The notes under the pieces were generated by a model. It did not search any database, was not told the DNA's origin, and worked only from the letters and a program-made list of their open reading frames with translations. Positions 1 to 7,738 of a stretch of DNA of 47,321 nucleotides are shown in pieces; positions within the stretch are counted from its first letter, which is position 1; each line of letters begins with the position of its first letter. A program made the translations under genes and the position numbers. The stretch comes from an uncultured Prevotellaceae bacterium (GTDB lineage Bacteria > Bacteroidota > Bacteroidia > Bacteroidales > Bacteroidaceae). The stretch lies in NCBI GenBank assembly GCA_946539475.1, contig CAMNHM010000004.1, positions 1-47,321 of the forward strand, read 5' to 3'.

Positions 1-111
1 TGTCGTGGCTGTTGTGGTTTTAGCGAACCTGTGCTTTTGCCGCCCTGCCAGCGGGGCGGCGGTAGCGGTGTGTTGCACTTCGCTGTTGTTTATCTTAAAA
101 ATCTGTTTCAT
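1..111 (-). CDS. 5' end of an unidentified gene, cut by the window edge
   Basis: An ATG at 109-111 on the minus strand opens a frame of 37 codons that is still open at base 1. The residues begin MKQIFKINNSEVQHT and continue rich in Thr, Ala and Lys. There is no signal peptide. I do not recognise the family from this fragment. It starts 60 bases downstream of the terminator at 171-200, so it probably belongs to a separate transcript from the fimbrial operon. An in-frame stop soon after the edge would make it a chance ORF. Confidence 0.4.
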   Translation of the reverse strand, partial: MKQIFKINNSEVQHTATAAPLAGRQKHRFAKTTTATT

Positions 112-170
112 GCCTTAAGATTTATCATTCGTAATCTATCGTTATTCTTCTATTTCACCGTGTACAACAC

Positions 171-200
171 AAAAAGCCCGGCAGGTTGAGCCTGTCGGGC
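171..200 (-). terminator. Intrinsic terminator, minus strand
   Basis: Two 10-base arms (176-185 and 191-200) pair with one G-U wobble around a 5-base loop. On the minus strand the stem is followed by five T (171-175). This is a textbook rho-independent terminator. It probably ends transcription of the fimbrial operon and of anything coded in 201-486. Confidence 0.75.
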
Positions 201-276
201 GATGGGGGTTGTTAATATGTCTTTGTCCAGTTACCGCTGAACTGGGCATTGTTGACATTGTTTTCATATCAATTCT

Positions 277-423
277 TCATTTCGATTTCCTTTGTGTGTA
301 TATATGATTCTCCCCCCCCCTGGCCGGTGCCGAGGGAAGATGAGTTGTCGTGAGTAAAAAAGACATCATAATAATCAGAAAGAACAAAGCTGTACCACCA
401 AATTTAGTGGCCTTGTACAACAT
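277..423 (-). CDS. Possible small membrane or secreted peptide with a G9 tract (doubtful)
   Basis: A 48-codon minus-strand ORF starts MLYKATKFGG and has one hydrophobic stretch (about residues 11-25, ALFFLIIMMSFLL), then a short polar tail. A run of nine G (312-320) falls in the tail at about codons 37-40, so a one-base slip would give a different C-terminus. I know no family for it and see no clear TAnnTTTG promoter. It is the only coding candidate in the 375-base stretch 112-486. It could equally be chance. Confidence 0.25.
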   Translation of the reverse strand: MLYKATKFGGTALFFLIIMMSFLLTTTHLPSAPARGGENHIYTQRKSK

Positions 424-460
424 TTGTCTTATTGTTGTTGCATAGTGTCAAAGATCGAGG

Positions 461-479
461 AGGGCTGAAGCCCTTTTTT
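461..479 (+). terminator. Short hairpin with T-run just past the fimbrial operon
   Basis: AGGGC and GCCCT (461-465, 470-474) pair around TGAA, followed on the plus strand by a run of T (475-479). The hairpin starts 8 bases beyond the stop codon of the last fimbrial gene. The T-run suits plus-strand transcripts, but no plus-strand gene is seen before it. It may shield the operon from opposing transcription or protect the 3' end of the mRNA. Confidence 0.45.
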
Positions 480-486
480 AGTATTC

Positions 487-2454
487 CTAGTGATGGACGC
501 TGCACGAAAGTCGTGGGGTGCGCATACGTGAGAGTCCGTAGTCCTGCTTGATGTGCATGTAGAAGCGGTAGTAGAGCTGTCGTGCGACGCTCTCGCCCTG
601 GACATAGAGGTTGACGCGGAACTCGTGGTAGACGGTCTTGTCTGCGCGATCGTCCTGGGGAGCTATCTGTCCGAAGATGAAGGGGCGGTAGCTGTCCGTC
701 GACTTAGGCTTCCACTTCGTCTCGGTGTCGAGCATGGGGAAGTCGCCCTGAGAGTAGGTCTTACTGTCCTTGGTATGAGAGACCTCGGCGTCGAAGTTGG
801 TCATGTAGACGGGCAGCACAGTGGGCCAGACATTGTCGGCGGGGAGACCTGTTAGGCCGGGTGCTCCGTAGAACTTGACGGTGCCTCTGTTGAGGGCTAT
901 CGTCAGCTCATCGCCTTTGGCCAGGTTGGGATAGGTGCCTGTAGTGGCAAAGGAAGTGAAGGCCTGCGTCCAGTCGGTGGCAGCGGCAGCGGCTCCGGCC
1001 TTGTCGAGCGTCCAGACAGTGCTGGTGAAGTCGCCCTGGGTGGCAGAGAAGTTGATGTCCTTACCCTCCCAAGGGAAGGGGTCGGTGCCCTCGGTCCCTA
1101 TCCATGCTTTGCCACGGTAGACGTGGGGCACAAGATGGAAGTGTCCGTAGTCGTGGAAGAGGATCTCGTGGAGGTTGGTGTTCGCGTCGATAGTCTTCAC
1201 GCTGGCGGGATAGACGCCGATGGCGGGGAAGTCGTAGGGCACCAGCTCCAGACGATAGTTGTCGAGCACGATGGGGATGACGCGGTAGTCGTTGCGGGCG
1301 ATGTAGGTCCAATCGTCCGAACGCTCGGTGGCGGTGACGGGCGTGGTCGTCGCATTCTCGTTGCCGCCGGGGTTGGCAGGGTCTTTGGTGACGGTGAGAC
1401 CTGCATCGGTGCCTGTGCTGACGAGGGCGTAGCGGTAGTCGCCATTATTCAGCTCCACATTCAGCTCAAACTGCTTGCCAGTGGCCAGCTGGGTCTCGTT
1501 GACGTAGAACACGAGTTTCTTGGCATAGGCTGAGTGGCCACTGTTGCCCGGCAGCTTGCTGATGTCATACACATCGGTGGAGGCCACGGCGAGAGGTGTA
1601 GCGGCCGGATAGGTGTACTTCACCTCGGCGGCGGTGACACTCGTGCTGAGGTTGGGCTTGATGTCGCCGTGATGGAACGTCATAGAGTCGGCGTATGCCG
1701 CCGTGGTATGGTTGGGCAGGAGTTTCAGGTTGTCGGCCGTTCCCTGCGTGATGTCACTGATGCTGACGGACTTCACGGTGAGGTCCTCGCCCTCACCACC
1801 TCCATTGCTCTTGGTCGCATTGAAGAAGACGAACTCCAGCTTGGCCACCATACGGACGACGATGAGGTCGATGATCTGCGGGTTGGCCTCGTCGGCAGTT
1901 CCCTCAACGGTGATGGTCTGCCTGTTGCTCATGGGTATGCCCTTCGAGCCGAGGCCGAAGGCATTGTCGGCAGTGATATCGGTAGTAGTCTTTAGGTTGG
2001 CATCGATGCTGACGGTCTTCTGCTCCACATTGCTGAGCGTAGCGCCCTCGAGGGTTTCTACGCCGAGGATGGTCTTCAGGCTTGCCTCACTGATATTGGC
2101 AAATGAATAGGCGGTATAGGTGCCGGCAGCGAGCGGGCCCTGATAGACATCGTCGATCTCAGCCTTTGCCTCGTCGACGGCATCTTTGTGGAAGACGTTG
2201 GTCACCTGACCGTCTTTCACCAGCAGCACCGTCCAGTTGTACATCATCTCAGAGCGGTCGGCGAGCGCATTATCGTCGTTCCAGGCACGCGTGGCTGGAG
2301 CCGCATCGGCAGTACTGATGCGGAGGGTGACAGTGGCAAAACCGCTGCCGTCCTTTATACCGCTCACCTCATCGTCCTGCTGGCAGGCGACGAGGCAAAG
2401 CAAAGCCATTATGGCAGATATATATACGTAGTGAAACCGTTTCATCTGATTCAT
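487..2454 (-). CDS. Fimbrillin-like lipoprotein, probable tip or accessory subunit of a type V fimbria
   Basis: 655 residues. The N-terminus has a lipoprotein signal: a basic start, a hydrophobic core and a lipobox ending LCLVAC, so Cys24 should be lipidated. Near residue 55 is the motif TRAW, placed like the Arg processing site of type V pilins. A fimbrillin-like beta domain follows, with the phrase LAAGTYTAYSFAN. It is the last gene of the operon, 6 bases after the preceding gene. By position and size it resembles the Mfa4/Mfa5 or FimD/FimE type tip proteins, but those families diverge strongly and I cannot name the exact one. The C-terminus (RTPRLSCSVHH) lacks the usual final fimbrillin strand, as expected of a cap. 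Confidence 0.65.
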   Translation of the reverse strand: MNQMKRFHYVYISAIMALLCLVACQQDDEVSGIKDGSGFATVTLRISTADAAPATRAWNDDNALADRSEMMYNWTVLLVKDGQVTNVFHKDAVDEAKAEIDDVYQGPLAAGTYTAYSFANISEASLKTILGVETLEGATLSNVEQKTVSIDANLKTTTDITADNAFGLGSKGIPMSNRQTITVEGTADEANPQIIDLIVVRMVAKLEFVFFNATKSNGGGEGEDLTVKSVSISDITQGTADNLKLLPNHTTAAYADSMTFHHGDIKPNLSTSVTAAEVKYTYPAATPLAVASTDVYDISKLPGNSGHSAYAKKLVFYVNETQLATGKQFELNVELNNGDYRYALVSTGTDAGLTVTKDPANPGGNENATTTPVTATERSDDWTYIARNDYRVIPIVLDNYRLELVPYDFPAIGVYPASVKTIDANTNLHEILFHDYGHFHLVPHVYRGKAWIGTEGTDPFPWEGKDINFSATQGDFTSTVWTLDKAGAAAAATDWTQAFTSFATTGTYPNLAKGDELTIALNRGTVKFYGAPGLTGLPADNVWPTVLPVYMTNFDAEVSHTKDSKTYSQGDFPMLDTETKWKPKSTDSYRPFIFGQIAPQDDRADKTVYHEFRVNLYVQGESVARQLYYRFYMHIKQDYGLSRMRTPRLSCSVHH

Positions 2455-2460
2455 CCTATA

Positions 2461-4089
2461 TCACATATAAATTGGTATATGTACAAACTTGTCCCATTTC
2501 TTCACCTTGATGTGCAGGGTGACCTTGGGTGCGTCGTCGGCCTTGATGATACGGTTGATCGATACCCGATAGATGTTGTTGCGCACGACGCCGAAGTTCA
2601 TCGCCACATTCTCCTTGCACTTCATCGCCTTGACCTCGTCGAGCGTCTTCTGTCGCATCTGGTCGGCCTTGAAGGAGAAGGTGAAGGCATCGTAAGGCTC
2701 GTTGACAGTTGCCTCGCCCTGATGGCGAAGGAAGGTATAGAGCACCATGTGCTCGCCGCCCGTCGTAGTGCCATTCCTGAAGTAGTAGCCCTCGATGGCA
2801 AGGCCCGTGGCGTAGTAGAAGAGGGGTGTGGCGGCGGTGATGGTGTTCTCCTTCACATAGCCGACGATCACATTGTCGACGCCGCCGATCGTGATGTCCG
2901 ACTTCGCCGTCAGCGGCAGGTGTCGAGTGCTGGCTGTGACGCCCTCGACGGTCGTCAGGTTCTCCAGTCGCTGGGTGATATGGTCGGGATAGGCAGCAGT
3001 TGTCTTGTCGGCATTGGCGTCGGCATAGGAATAAGGGTCGAGCACCCAGCTGGTGGTCGTTTCTTCCTGCCGGAGATAAGGCTTTTGCGCATCGTTGGTA
3101 CGCTTGATGAAGAACTCCTGCCCGTCGGAGACATTGAAGGGGGTGAAGCCGACGACGAGGAAATGGTCGTTGCTCGTGGGGTCGGCCTCCGTAGCATTGC
3201 TGAACAGCGTGTACTCATACCCGCTGAGGCTTGTCGTTCCGTCGGAGTATTTGCCACTGGTCCATGTGGCCTGGGTATTATCGGTAGCCGGAGTATCGTC
3301 GGTGGCAGCTTTCTTCTGTCCGCCGTAGGTGGTCAGGAAGTCGATGCGTGCAGCGAGACGCTCCATGTGGATACAGTCGAAGTAATAGGTATAGCGGTTC
3401 TCCGTAGTATTGACGACGGGATTGGCCAGGCGTATGGTGGCGTCGCGCTCGGAAGCCATCACGAAATCGGCGGCGTTCGTTCCTACGCCCGACTTCGTAT
3501 AGACGACATTGCGCACCTTTTCGCGCACATCCTTGATCTTGTCACCTTTCACCACCAGCGGGTCGGCATTGGCCACGACGATGACCTGATACGACTGTCC
3601 CACCTCGAGGTCGGTCTCGTCCAGGCGCTGGTCGCCGGTGCTGTAGATCACCTCCAGTTCGTCGTTCTCACCCGTCCATCCGTTCGTCGTGTGATTGTGA
3701 TCGTACTCATTGGGCAGGTCACTCGGATTGATGCGATGGACAGCATACTTCTTCACGAAGAGCGCCTTCGCATCGTCGCTCTGGGTATTGATGCCATCAA
3801 TAGCATCCTGGAAGAAGATGAGCGTGATATTGTCGACTACATTCTCCCACTCCTGTCCTTTCTCCAGTCCGTCGCCAATCTCTCCCCCATTGGGATAGGC
3901 ACGTGTCAGCGCATTGGCACTGGCACTGACGGAGACTGAGATGTTGATGTATCGTGGGGCGTCAGCAACAGGTATCTCGTCAGCGAAGTCCTCCTTCATC
4001 ATCTGGCACGATACAGCCTGCACCGACAGGAGCAAGAGAGCAGCTGCCAGCCGGAGGATGCGGATTGACTTTGATTGTAGAGACGTCAT
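2461..4089 (-). CDS. Mfa1/fimbrillin-family accessory subunit (lipoprotein)
   Basis: 542 residues with a signal peptide ending in the lipobox-like LSVQAVSC. A TRAYPNGGE segment near residue 63 combines the Arg processing site with the GGE-x-GDG-x(2)-G-x(5)-N-x-V pattern typical of Mfa1-like fimbrillins, followed by the first core strand (NITLIFFQ). The end of the protein has NNIYRVSINRI and a last beta-strand segment (VTLHIKVKKW), the usual fimbrillin C-terminal signature. It is probably a minor shaft or tip-connecting subunit, exported through the outer membrane as a lipoprotein and polymerised by strand exchange. It lies between the anchor gene mfa2 and the last subunit gene, with short gaps of 27 and 6 bases. 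Confidence 0.75.
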   Translation of the reverse strand: MTSLQSKSIRILRLAAALLLLSVQAVSCQMMKEDFADEIPVADAPRYINISVSVSASANALTRAYPNGGEIGDGLEKGQEWENVVDNITLIFFQDAIDGINTQSDDAKALFVKKYAVHRINPSDLPNEYDHNHTTNGWTGENDELEVIYSTGDQRLDETDLEVGQSYQVIVVANADPLVVKGDKIKDVREKVRNVVYTKSGVGTNAADFVMASERDATIRLANPVVNTTENRYTYYFDCIHMERLAARIDFLTTYGGQKKAATDDTPATDNTQATWTSGKYSDGTTSLSGYEYTLFSNATEADPTSNDHFLVVGFTPFNVSDGQEFFIKRTNDAQKPYLRQEETTTSWVLDPYSYADANADKTTAAYPDHITQRLENLTTVEGVTASTRHLPLTAKSDITIGGVDNVIVGYVKENTITAATPLFYYATGLAIEGYYFRNGTTTGGEHMVLYTFLRHQGEATVNEPYDAFTFSFKADQMRQKTLDEVKAMKCKENVAMNFGVVRNNIYRVSINRIIKADDAPKVTLHIKVKKWDKFVHIPIYM

Positions 4090-4116
4090 GAATTATAATG
4101 ATGTTATAGGATATTC

Positions 4117-5370
4117 TTATTCAATTACTTCGCTCTGATGGCGAATAGCCCACGGAATGATGTGAACATCCATTCCGATGAAGAGCTCGATCTCCTCGAT
4201 GCGTCCGCCGCGCAGGATGAACTGCAGACGGTAGTCGTACTCACGGTCCAGGTACTCCTGGTAGTGGTAGTAGCGCTCCTGATAGGTGCGACCACTGGCG
4301 AGGATATACGGCAGGTTGATGCCGAAGATGATTTCGCCGCTGTCAGCCTTGCGGATGAGCAGCACGGCATTCTGCGCCTTGGCGATGTCCTCCTCCTTGA
4401 GGATGGCATAGCGGTCGTCCTGCACGGAGGCGTTCTTATAGAGAAGACGGTTGAACATCAGGTCGTAGTGGGCAGCCTGCTCACTAGCTATCTGGTCGGT
4501 GCCTACGAAGGTGGTCGTCCACTGGTGGTAGGGGCTGTAGACGAGGGTGTCGGCAGCGTTCGTGAGGTTGTTCTGGCAGTCGAGCTGTGCGTTGTTGTCG
4601 ATAATCTCGACGGTGTAGTCGGTGTCGACGACCTGGTTGTCGGCAGGGTCGTCGTTGAGTGCACGCAGGGTGACGTTGAGGTGCTTCGTGTCGCGGATGA
4701 GGCTCATCGTGGCATAGGTGGGCACGCCGCGCTCCAAGGTGACGGTCTCCTGACCGTTGGTGTTGATAGAGCCGTCGCGCTGCCAGCTGTACTCTACGCG
4801 AGCGGGGGTAATGGCTGCGGGGTGCAGCTCAAGCGGGTGGGCGCTGGCCGGCGTGGTGACCGTGGTCAGCGTGTGCCATAGTGTATCGAGTGGAGCGGCA
4901 TTGCTGACGGTGTAGTAGTCGGAGGCGGCGCGAGTGGCGGTGTGGTCGAGATTGATGAAGAACTGCGGACGCTGGTCGCCAATGGCGTTGCCCGAGATGC
5001 GATACTTGGCTCCCGGGGTGGCAAGGGCCTGCTGGTAGTCCTTCTGCATGGCCACGGCGAGCAACCTGTAGACATGGTCGGGTGCCAGCTCCTCCTCGGA
5101 GAAGTGGATATAGCTGCCGTAGCCGGAGAGCTGGCCGTCGCCCATCGTCTTGGTGGCGACGAGGCGGTCGGACTCATCGTAGACATAGAGTGCTACCGAG
5201 CCTACGTGGTCTTTGAACATGTCAGCCTGCTGAATGTTGTAGTCGTAGACGAAGTTCACATACAGGCCCGTGGGGCAGTCGTCGAGATCCTCGCTCATCC
5301 AGCCGCAGCTGGTGAGGCTTCCGACGATGGCCAGGGCGGTGAGCCATGATTTCAGTATCGTTCTTTTCAT
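4117..5370 (-). CDS. mfa2: FimB/Mfa2-family fimbrial anchor subunit
   Basis: 417 residues, lipoprotein signal with lipobox SLTSCGW. The mature start has the family hallmark DDCPTGLYVNFVYDYN followed by ADMFKDHVGSVALYVYDE, typical of Mfa2 (Pfam Mfa2/FimB). Members of this family anchor the fimbria to the outer membrane and limit its length. A TRAASDYY motif near residue 148 resembles a processing site but lies deep in the protein. The C-terminus (VHIIPWAIRHQS) resembles the C-terminus of the major subunit coded upstream (VHIVPWVLRQQS). The gene lies 256 bases after mfa1, an interval that holds a strong hairpin, so it may be made in smaller amount than mfa1. Confidence 0.85.
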   Translation of the reverse strand: MKRTILKSWLTALAIVGSLTSCGWMSEDLDDCPTGLYVNFVYDYNIQQADMFKDHVGSVALYVYDESDRLVATKTMGDGQLSGYGSYIHFSEEELAPDHVYRLLAVAMQKDYQQALATPGAKYRISGNAIGDQRPQFFINLDHTATRAASDYYTVSNAAPLDTLWHTLTTVTTPASAHPLELHPAAITPARVEYSWQRDGSINTNGQETVTLERGVPTYATMSLIRDTKHLNVTLRALNDDPADNQVVDTDYTVEIIDNNAQLDCQNNLTNAADTLVYSPYHQWTTTFVGTDQIASEQAAHYDLMFNRLLYKNASVQDDRYAILKEEDIAKAQNAVLLIRKADSGEIIFGINLPYILASGRTYQERYYHYQEYLDREYDYRLQFILRGGRIEEIELFIGMDVHIIPWAIRHQSEVIE

Positions 5371-5540
5371 ATCTTGAACACGCTTTTTCGCTGATGCTAT
5401 CTGTATATTTGTCGTGCCGATTGCTCCGCACGGTAATTGTTTCGATGTAAGAGGATGCGCCGTCGCATCGTGGTGCGGGCTGTCTGTCGCAAGCCGGTGC
5501 CCGTCTTTATTCCCGGCATGAGGATAGTCGTTTTAGAAGA

Positions 5541-5577
5541 GGTGACCGCCCCGCCCCATCAGGAAGGGACGGTCACC
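5541..5577 (-). terminator. Strong intercistronic hairpin between mfa1 and mfa2
   Basis: GGTGACCG (5541-5548) pairs perfectly with CGGTCACC (5570-5577), and the inner parts (C-rich against G-rich) extend the stem to roughly 15 pairs with G-U pairs and small bulges. It begins 50 bases after the mfa1 stop. No T-run follows on the minus strand, so it is more likely an attenuator or 3'-end stabiliser than a full terminator. A smaller hairpin (GATGCG-CCGT-CGCATC) lies at 5454-5469. I see nothing else in the 256-base gap. Confidence 0.55.
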
Positions 5578-5626
5578 GGTTAATTCGATGTCGATTCAAG
5601 CCATCGGCCTGAGGAATAGTCGTTGA

Positions 5627-7660
5627 TTAGAACTGAACGCTCTGCTGACGGAGCACCCAAGGCACGATGTGCACGTGGACGGAGATAAAGTTCTCAATCT
5701 CGTCATCGGGAGTGTCAGGAGTAGTGGTCGAGGGATCAACGGGCTCTGCGTCGCCAATCTTACCAATCTTGTCAATGCTCAGCTTGTACCAGTTGTCGCG
5801 GACAACGCCATAGCGGCCGAGGAAGCGGTTATGTGCAGTAGTAACCTGGGCATCGTTGGGAGTTCCACCCTTGACGACACCGAAGTAAATCTCATTGACA
5901 CCATCACCACCACCGGTAACATATTCACCATCACCTGACCAAGGTGTCTCATAGTCGCCGAAGTGCTTGATGCGTACGTTGTAGTAAGAAACACCGCCTT
6001 TGTAGAAGCTAAGCAGCACTGCATCGCTGTAGCCATCGGTAGCGTCAGTACCATTAGCAAACATCACAGCCTTGATTGCGGTCTCAAGATCAGTCTTGAG
6101 GGTAGCCTCGCCATCGCCGCTAAATGCGTTATAGGCTGTGCCAGCAATCGAATAGTCAAGAGCAACGTTGAATGTTACGCCTGTGGTTCCCTCAGTAGGC
6201 TCAGTGGCAGTCAGCGTCAGGCCAGACAGCACTTCTTTGGTAGGATTGTTCTTACTAATCTTGGTGCGGAGATTGGTCATTGCCTGAGCCACTTCGTTAT
6301 CAGCCTTCAGGATGTTCTCGATAGCATCCAGAGCCTTCTGGTTGCCACTCTTTGCACCGGCAACAGACATGTCAGCATCGTCAGCATAGATGGTCTGTCC
6401 ACCCTTACCAACGGTGTAGAAGCCCTTGGAGCCAATCTGAACCTTCAGTGTCACCATAGTGGTGTTCTTCCAGGTCTGGTGCTTCACGTCGAAGGTATTC
6501 TCAGTGGTATAGGCGTGCTTATCCTTACCGACAGCAATCCAGGGACGGGTCTCGGAAGCAACGGTGTTATTCAGTGTGGCATCTTCATTGTACTGCACGT
6601 CCTTTGCGAAGTAGGTGCGATAGCCGTCGGTGTGACCGGTAGTACCGGGCAGGGTGGGAGCGAAAGCATACTTGCTTACGAAACGCCACTTGTTGTTCTT
6701 ACCATCCAAGGATGTAGCGTCAGAGTTATAGGGTCCCCAGTCCTCAGTAGCCGTACCATTATAGTTGATGTGACGCGTGTTGTAGTAGCTAGGCTCGTTG
6801 TTGATGACCTGCCATCCTTCGATAGTCACGTCAAGACCATTAAGCTTCTTGCCATCGGTGGTACGGTTATCCTCCACGGTAATCTTCACGGCAGCGCGCT
6901 CCACATAGACACAAGCTGCGGGTTTAGACTCAGCCTCAGCTATGCTTCCAAAGATATTCTTGTTGTTCAGCGGCACCAGAGTGGTGTATTTAGCACCAGT
7001 TTCGGGAGCAGCAGAGCCACCCGACTTGTCGCAGATGGGAGCGTTGGTCATCAGCAGACCGGTCTCGTAAATGTTCTGCTCAGCAGCGATGTCGGCACCG
7101 ATCTGCTTGAACTGCTGGTCACTGAAAGTCTTGAACGTTGTCACATCCACAGTGGGGGCAGCAATCTGTCCGTTGTGGTTGATGATGACGTAGGCATAGT
7201 AATTGTTGTCTTCGTCAGCCTTCATCTTTGAAGCCAGCTCGTTGGAGATGAGCGTTGCCTTGTTGTAAGTAGAGGTGATGTTTGTAGTAGACACACCCGT
7301 TTGCTCTTTCCATTCGTCTGGGTTGATACCGCCCTGTGTGTCGGGATCGTAGGAATTGCCGAGAGACACCTTGTCAACAAAAGTAGCTGCCTCATCAGGA
7401 TTGGCAGTACTCGTCTTGGCGAGCTTGAAGATGTAGAGCGTAGCATTCTTCACAGCAAACTCTTCCTCGATACCGTTGCTGAGCTCGTCGTTGGCACGTG
7501 TGGTAGCGTCAGCCTCGGGAAGTGACAGTGACAGGCCGATGAAACCACCGTCCTTGAAATCCTGACTAACAGGATTCTTCACAACAACGTCGTCATCCGA
7601 CGAGCAAGCGCCGAGCAGCATCCCTGCTGCGGCGAGTGCAAACAAACTTAGTTTTTTCAT
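5627..7660 (-). CDS. mfa1: Mfa1-type major fimbrial shaft subunit
   Basis: 677 residues. Lipoprotein signal peptide (MKKLSLFALAAAGMLLGAC). The processing motif ATTRAND occurs near residue 55, followed by the first core strand KNATLYIFKL. Near the C-terminus GRYGVVRDNWYKLSI is the conserved Mfa1/fimbrillin C-terminal signature, and the final strand ends WVLRQQSVQF. In the P. gingivalis model, Arg cleavage frees a groove that takes up the C-terminal strand of the next subunit. This gene sits third in the operon, before the anchor gene. Its codon use is more A/T-rich than that of its neighbours, as often seen in variable surface pilins. The length is at the upper end for the family. Confidence 0.85.
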   Translation of the reverse strand: MKKLSLFALAAAGMLLGACSSDDDVVVKNPVSQDFKDGGFIGLSLSLPEADATTRANDELSNGIEEEFAVKNATLYIFKLAKTSTANPDEAATFVDKVSLGNSYDPDTQGGINPDEWKEQTGVSTTNITSTYNKATLISNELASKMKADEDNNYYAYVIINHNGQIAAPTVDVTTFKTFSDQQFKQIGADIAAEQNIYETGLLMTNAPICDKSGGSAAPETGAKYTTLVPLNNKNIFGSIAEAESKPAACVYVERAAVKITVEDNRTTDGKKLNGLDVTIEGWQVINNEPSYYNTRHINYNGTATEDWGPYNSDATSLDGKNNKWRFVSKYAFAPTLPGTTGHTDGYRTYFAKDVQYNEDATLNNTVASETRPWIAVGKDKHAYTTENTFDVKHQTWKNTTMVTLKVQIGSKGFYTVGKGGQTIYADDADMSVAGAKSGNQKALDAIENILKADNEVAQAMTNLRTKISKNNPTKEVLSGLTLTATEPTEGTTGVTFNVALDYSIAGTAYNAFSGDGEATLKTDLETAIKAVMFANGTDATDGYSDAVLLSFYKGGVSYYNVRIKHFGDYETPWSGDGEYVTGGGDGVNEIYFGVVKGGTPNDAQVTTAHNRFLGRYGVVRDNWYKLSIDKIGKIGDAEPVDPSTTTPDTPDDEIENFISVHVHIVPWVLRQQSVQF

Positions 7661-7738
7661 AAAACGCTTTTGTTTAAAAGTTAATACTAAAATGATATTT
7701 GTTAATAATTAAATTGAATCGTTACGTATCGCTAGTCA

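Noticed and set aside
2188..3939. Long plus-strand open frame (583 codons) opposite the fimbrial accessory gene
   Set aside because: It is antisense to a well-supported fimbrillin gene, has no recognisable domain and follows from the G/C bias of the third codon positions.
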